From a virus: a stretch of 21,816 nt of DNA. A program made the position numbers and the translations under genes. Where the stretch lies: positions 1 through 21,816 of IMG/VR virus record IMGVR_UViG_3300046485_000173. One strand, given 5' to 3'. The notes beneath the pieces are model-generated. The model had not been told where the DNA came from. It searched no databases and saw nothing but the letters and a program-made list of their open reading frames with translations. The number at the start of each line of letters is the position of its first letter. The stretch's first letter is position 1. Shown here piece after piece: positions 20,019-21,816 of this stretch.

Positions 20019-20860
20019 TTTAATTTTTCGATACTTAAAATCGCATAAGCTGGGATATTTGCAAGAGTATACATTCCATTAGCATAATTTGGATCTCTAA
20101 AAAATCTAACATTTTCAGGTAACTTATCTGTCGAAATAATTAAAAGCTTTGACATACCTGAAAGTTTTAGTTGAGGAGCTAATCCGCTAATTAAAAATCC
20201 CTTATTGACACCAAAATAAATTCGTTCTGGATGTGTTGATATTTTATTTTTAGATTTCGGAACTAAACCAATTTTTCTAATTTTACTTATATTAAAATCA
20301 GAAGTCACATGATATAATTCTTCAGGCCAAAATTTTCTATCTAATTCTAAATCATATTTAGCTTCAATTTTCAATAATACTTGAGAAGCTTCTTTTAATT
20401 TCTTGACATTATTTTTAATAGAGTTAAGATCAACTTCATTAGAAGAACTCAAAGATTCTGTTTTTTGCTTCTTATAATAAACTACAGAAATAAACCAACC
20501 AAGAGTATTAATAAGCTTTAACAGATTTTCAAAATCATCAAATGGCAATGAAATAACTATTGTAAAATCATTAGGTTCAATACCATTTTCTGGTAAATCT
20601 TTATTGAACTTAAATTCAGACCATTTAGCTTTTAGACTTGAAATAGTAGTTGAAATTGAATATGTTTTTATTAGCCCTTCATAAACAAGATTTTGATTAA
20701 ATCTTTCTTGGAAAGCCAATTGGTAATTTTGAGAAACTCCAGAAGTTAAAGAAGAAATAGGTTGTTTAATAAATTCTGAAAACTTCATGCTAAAAGTCTC
20801 ATTTCGCAGTTTTTCTTCATTTCTTAATTGTTCAATTCTTAGCTTTTTATCTGCATTCAT
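20015..20860 (-). CDS. Phage protein with a possible ADP-ribosyltransferase-like C-terminus
   Basis: A 281-residue protein. The N-terminal half is helical and charged; an internal MKFSEFIKQP (residue 25) looks like the start seen in T4-like virion or internal proteins, so an internal start is possible. The C-terminal third carries ELYHVTSDFNISKIRKIGLV, ISTHPERIYFGVN and ANIPAYAI. The order H-x-T, GLxPK, then RIYFG resembles small ADP-ribosyltransferase or RNA phosphotransferase-like folds. No complete catalytic triad can be shown by eye, so the call is tentative. Its start overlaps the lipoprotein stop by ATGA. With a NAD salvage block nearby, NAD use would be coherent but is unproven. Confidence 0.4.
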   Translation of the reverse strand: MNADKKLRIEQLRNEEKLRNETFSMKFSEFIKQPISSLTSGVSQNYQLAFQERFNQNLVYEGLIKTYSISTTISSLKAKWSEFKFNKDLPENGIEPNDFTIVISLPFDDFENLLKLINTLGWFISVVYYKKQKTESLSSSNEVDLNSIKNNVKKLKEASQVLLKIEAKYDLELDRKFWPEELYHVTSDFNISKIRKIGLVPKSKNKISTHPERIYFGVNKGFLISGLAPQLKLSGMSKLLIISTDKLPENVRFFRDPNYANGMYTLANIPAYAILSIEKLK

Positions 20861-21249
20861 TTTTTATAAAGAGAACTACTTGAAGAATCATCTAACGTCC
20901 ACATTGCTCCGGTAAGAGGATCAACAAGCAAACCTCCAATAAATCCACCTAAAAGCAGATTTCCGAAGTACCAAATGTTAAGTGAACTATGAACTGTTGA
21001 AATACCTTCGCGATATCCAGGAAGTTCGTACGAAACGAGATAATTTTCGCCAATAAAATAAGTGCTACCAGTTTTCAATGTCACTAAAGATGGAGTTGTT
21101 CCCTGACTAACTACTTTTCCATGCTTATTCGTTACAGTGTACTGTGCTTTTGACGGAGTACTATCAATAACAACTTCTTTAGTTGAACCACTAATGACAG
21201 ATGCACAACCAGACAAAGTCATTAATGCAATTAAGATTAGATATTTCAT
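20857..21249 (-). CDS. Lipoprotein with PEGA-like and glycine-zipper segments
   Basis: A 130-residue protein with a lipobox, MKYLILIALMTLSGCASVISG, where Cys15 would be lipidated. The mature part has a PEGA-like strand pattern (VVIDSTPSKAQYTVTNKHGK, then TPSLVTL and YELPGYREG) and a C-terminal glycine-rich hydrophobic segment LLLGGFIGGLLVDPLTGAMW. Similar lipoproteins occur in phages and in Gram-negative bacteria. It likely sits in the envelope; a superinfection-exclusion role is possible. A late-type box and hairpin lie before it, so it may be made late. Confidence 0.75.
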   Translation of the reverse strand: MKYLILIALMTLSGCASVISGSTKEVVIDSTPSKAQYTVTNKHGKVVSQGTTPSLVTLKTGSTYFIGENYLVSYELPGYREGISTVHSSLNIWYFGNLLLGGFIGGLLVDPLTGAMWTLDDSSSSSLYKK

Positions 21250-21283
21250 AATATTTCCCTCGAGTTAAAAGAAATATTTATTA
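21250..21283 (-). promoter_or_regulatory. Late-box-like element overlapping a start-codon hairpin
   Basis: The minus strand reads TAATAAATA (21283-21275). AATATTTC (21250-21257) is the exact reverse complement of 21271-21278, so read-through RNA pairs GAAAUAUU beside the lipoprotein ATG with the upstream arm, 8 bp with a 13-nt loop holding the ribosome site. RNA starting near 21269 would lack the upstream arm. Confidence 0.5.
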
Positions 21284-21658
21284 TTTTAAGTAAGGTTTTA
21301 ATTTATCAATAAGAGCTTGAGCTTTTCCACCTTTAATATCATCATGATCACAACATAAAAGAGGTGTTATAATATGATTTGAAAATCTATATAAAAGCAG
21401 AACATCGCCAGCTAAATGACATTCTAAAATTTTATTCTTTTGAAAAAATCCACCAGTTAGTGCATGATCTTTACATTTTGATGTTAATTTTTCTTGAGGC
21501 CATTGTTTTTTACATCTAAAAAATTCTTGTAAATTATCTCTAACTCCATTTATATGAGCAAATTTATTATATGACTCTTTGAATAATGGACTGAATTCAA
21601 CTTTAGGATCAGAAACTTGTGCTTCAAATAAAGAAAGAAAATATTTAAAAGTGATCAT
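21281..21658 (-). CDS. YafQ/RelE-like toxin-fold protein
   Basis: A 125-residue protein whose C-terminal 70 residues match the YafQ family of ribosome-dependent mRNA endonucleases. KDHALTGGFF matches the HxLxGxW block. LECHLAGDVLLLYRF matches RECHIxPDWLLIYKI, with His and Asp at catalytic positions. CDHDD holds the C-terminal His. The family cuts mRNA on the ribosome and is paired with a DinJ/RelB antitoxin. The N-terminal 50 residues are an extra helical part. The start overlaps a short upstream reading frame by ATGA, a common toxin-antitoxin layout. It might instead be a phage regulator of host translation. Call from motifs only. Confidence 0.6.
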   Translation of the reverse strand: MITFKYFLSLFEAQVSDPKVEFSPLFKESYNKFAHINGVRDNLQEFFRCKKQWPQEKLTSKCKDHALTGGFFQKNKILECHLAGDVLLLYRFSNHIITPLLCCDHDDIKGGKAQALIDKLKPYLK

Positions 21659-21816
21659 TCATCTAACCATTTCATTATATCATCTATATCTTGTGATGGT
21701 GGTTCTATTGGTTTTAATTTTACGATATTAACTATTAATTGCACAAATTCAGGTGAATATCCGTTTTCATCTATATTAGAATAAAAATTAGGTTTTTTTT
21801 TCTTGTAGTTGAGTTT
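21655..21816 (-). CDS. Partial gene upstream of the YafQ-like protein, antitoxin position
   Basis: The last 53 codons of a frame entering from the right edge, with no stop until TGA at 21655-21657. It ends SQDIDDIMKWLDE and overlaps the toxin-like start by ATGA. The visible part (SPEFVQLIVNIVKLKP among others) is helical with an acidic C-terminus, consistent with a small antitoxin, but its N-terminal part is outside the window. The assignment rests on position and overlap only. Confidence 0.45.
   Translation of the reverse strand, partial: KLNYKKKKPNFYSNIDENGYSPEFVQLIVNIVKLKPIEPPSQDIDDIMKWLDE

Noticed and set aside
1-21816. tRNA genes, CRISPR arrays, IS elements, integrase or attachment sites
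   Set aside because: No cloverleaf-like sequence, regularly spaced repeats, transposase or integrase motifs were seen. Nothing indicates lysogeny in this window.

Overview
The window looks like part of a large, AT-rich genome of a lytic tailed phage with T4-like regulation and replication genes, infecting a Gram-negative host. The main evidence is a gp44/gp62-type sliding-clamp loader pair, dCMP deaminase, a GroES-like co-chaperonin, free-standing homing-type endonucleases, T4-style late promoter boxes (exact TATAAATA at two sites, near matches at others) and early promoters with a GTTTAC -35 region. A lipoprotein, a periplasmic protein and an outer-membrane barrel point to a Gram-negative host. 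The NAD salvage genes recall those of marine T4-like vibriophages, but I cannot name the species. Genes are densely packed, and many neighbours overlap by ATGA.

Layout. Nearly everything is on the minus strand, so transcription runs from high to low coordinates. (1) 21816-18620: a possible toxin-antitoxin-like pair, a lipoprotein, a protein with a possible ADP-ribosyltransferase-like end, small unknown genes, a minimal thymidylate-synthase-fold enzyme, then early promoter C and an unknown gene. (2) 18510-18217: a small late-type gene that converges on (3) a plus-strand island at 16182-18220. This island encodes a coiled-coil membrane protein, a secreted phosphate-binding-like protein and an outer-membrane beta-barrel. 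(4) 16097-14192: early promoter B, a DnaJ-type zinc protein, dCMP deaminase, and the N-terminal half of a miniature DnaE-like polymerase. (5) 14185-12940: an HNH-type endonuclease behind a hairpin/late-promoter switch, a phage protein of a recurring type, the GroES-like protein and a small gene. (6) 12940-7586: a NAD salvage block (nadM-Nudix and nadV) enclosing a GIY-YIG endonuclease, a radical-SAM fragment, a nucleoside deoxyribosyltransferase-like protein and small genes. (7) 7586-2464: small genes, a membrane coiled-coil protein, clamp loader subunits, a zinc-finger protein and the C-terminal half of the DnaE-like polymerase. (8) 2441-1: early promoter A, small unknowns, a predicted nucleotidyltransferase, an FmdB-type zinc ribbon and a partial membrane protein.

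How the genes may work together. NadV makes NMN from nicotinamide and NadM makes NAD from NMN; the fused Nudix domain could recycle ADP-ribose. This is the gene set of a phage NAD reconstitution pathway that answers NAD-depleting host defences. Nucleotide genes (dCMP deaminase, TS-fold enzyme, deoxyribosyltransferase-like protein) and clamp loader genes support DNA replication. The most unusual points are a DnaE-like polymerase split into two genes 11 kb apart, several late promoters embedded in hairpins that only read-through transcripts would form, an envelope cassette on the opposite strand, and a fragment of an RlmN/Cfr-like radical SAM enzyme. No tRNA, CRISPR array, IS element or origin was recognised. 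All family calls come from reading the sequence, not from database searches.
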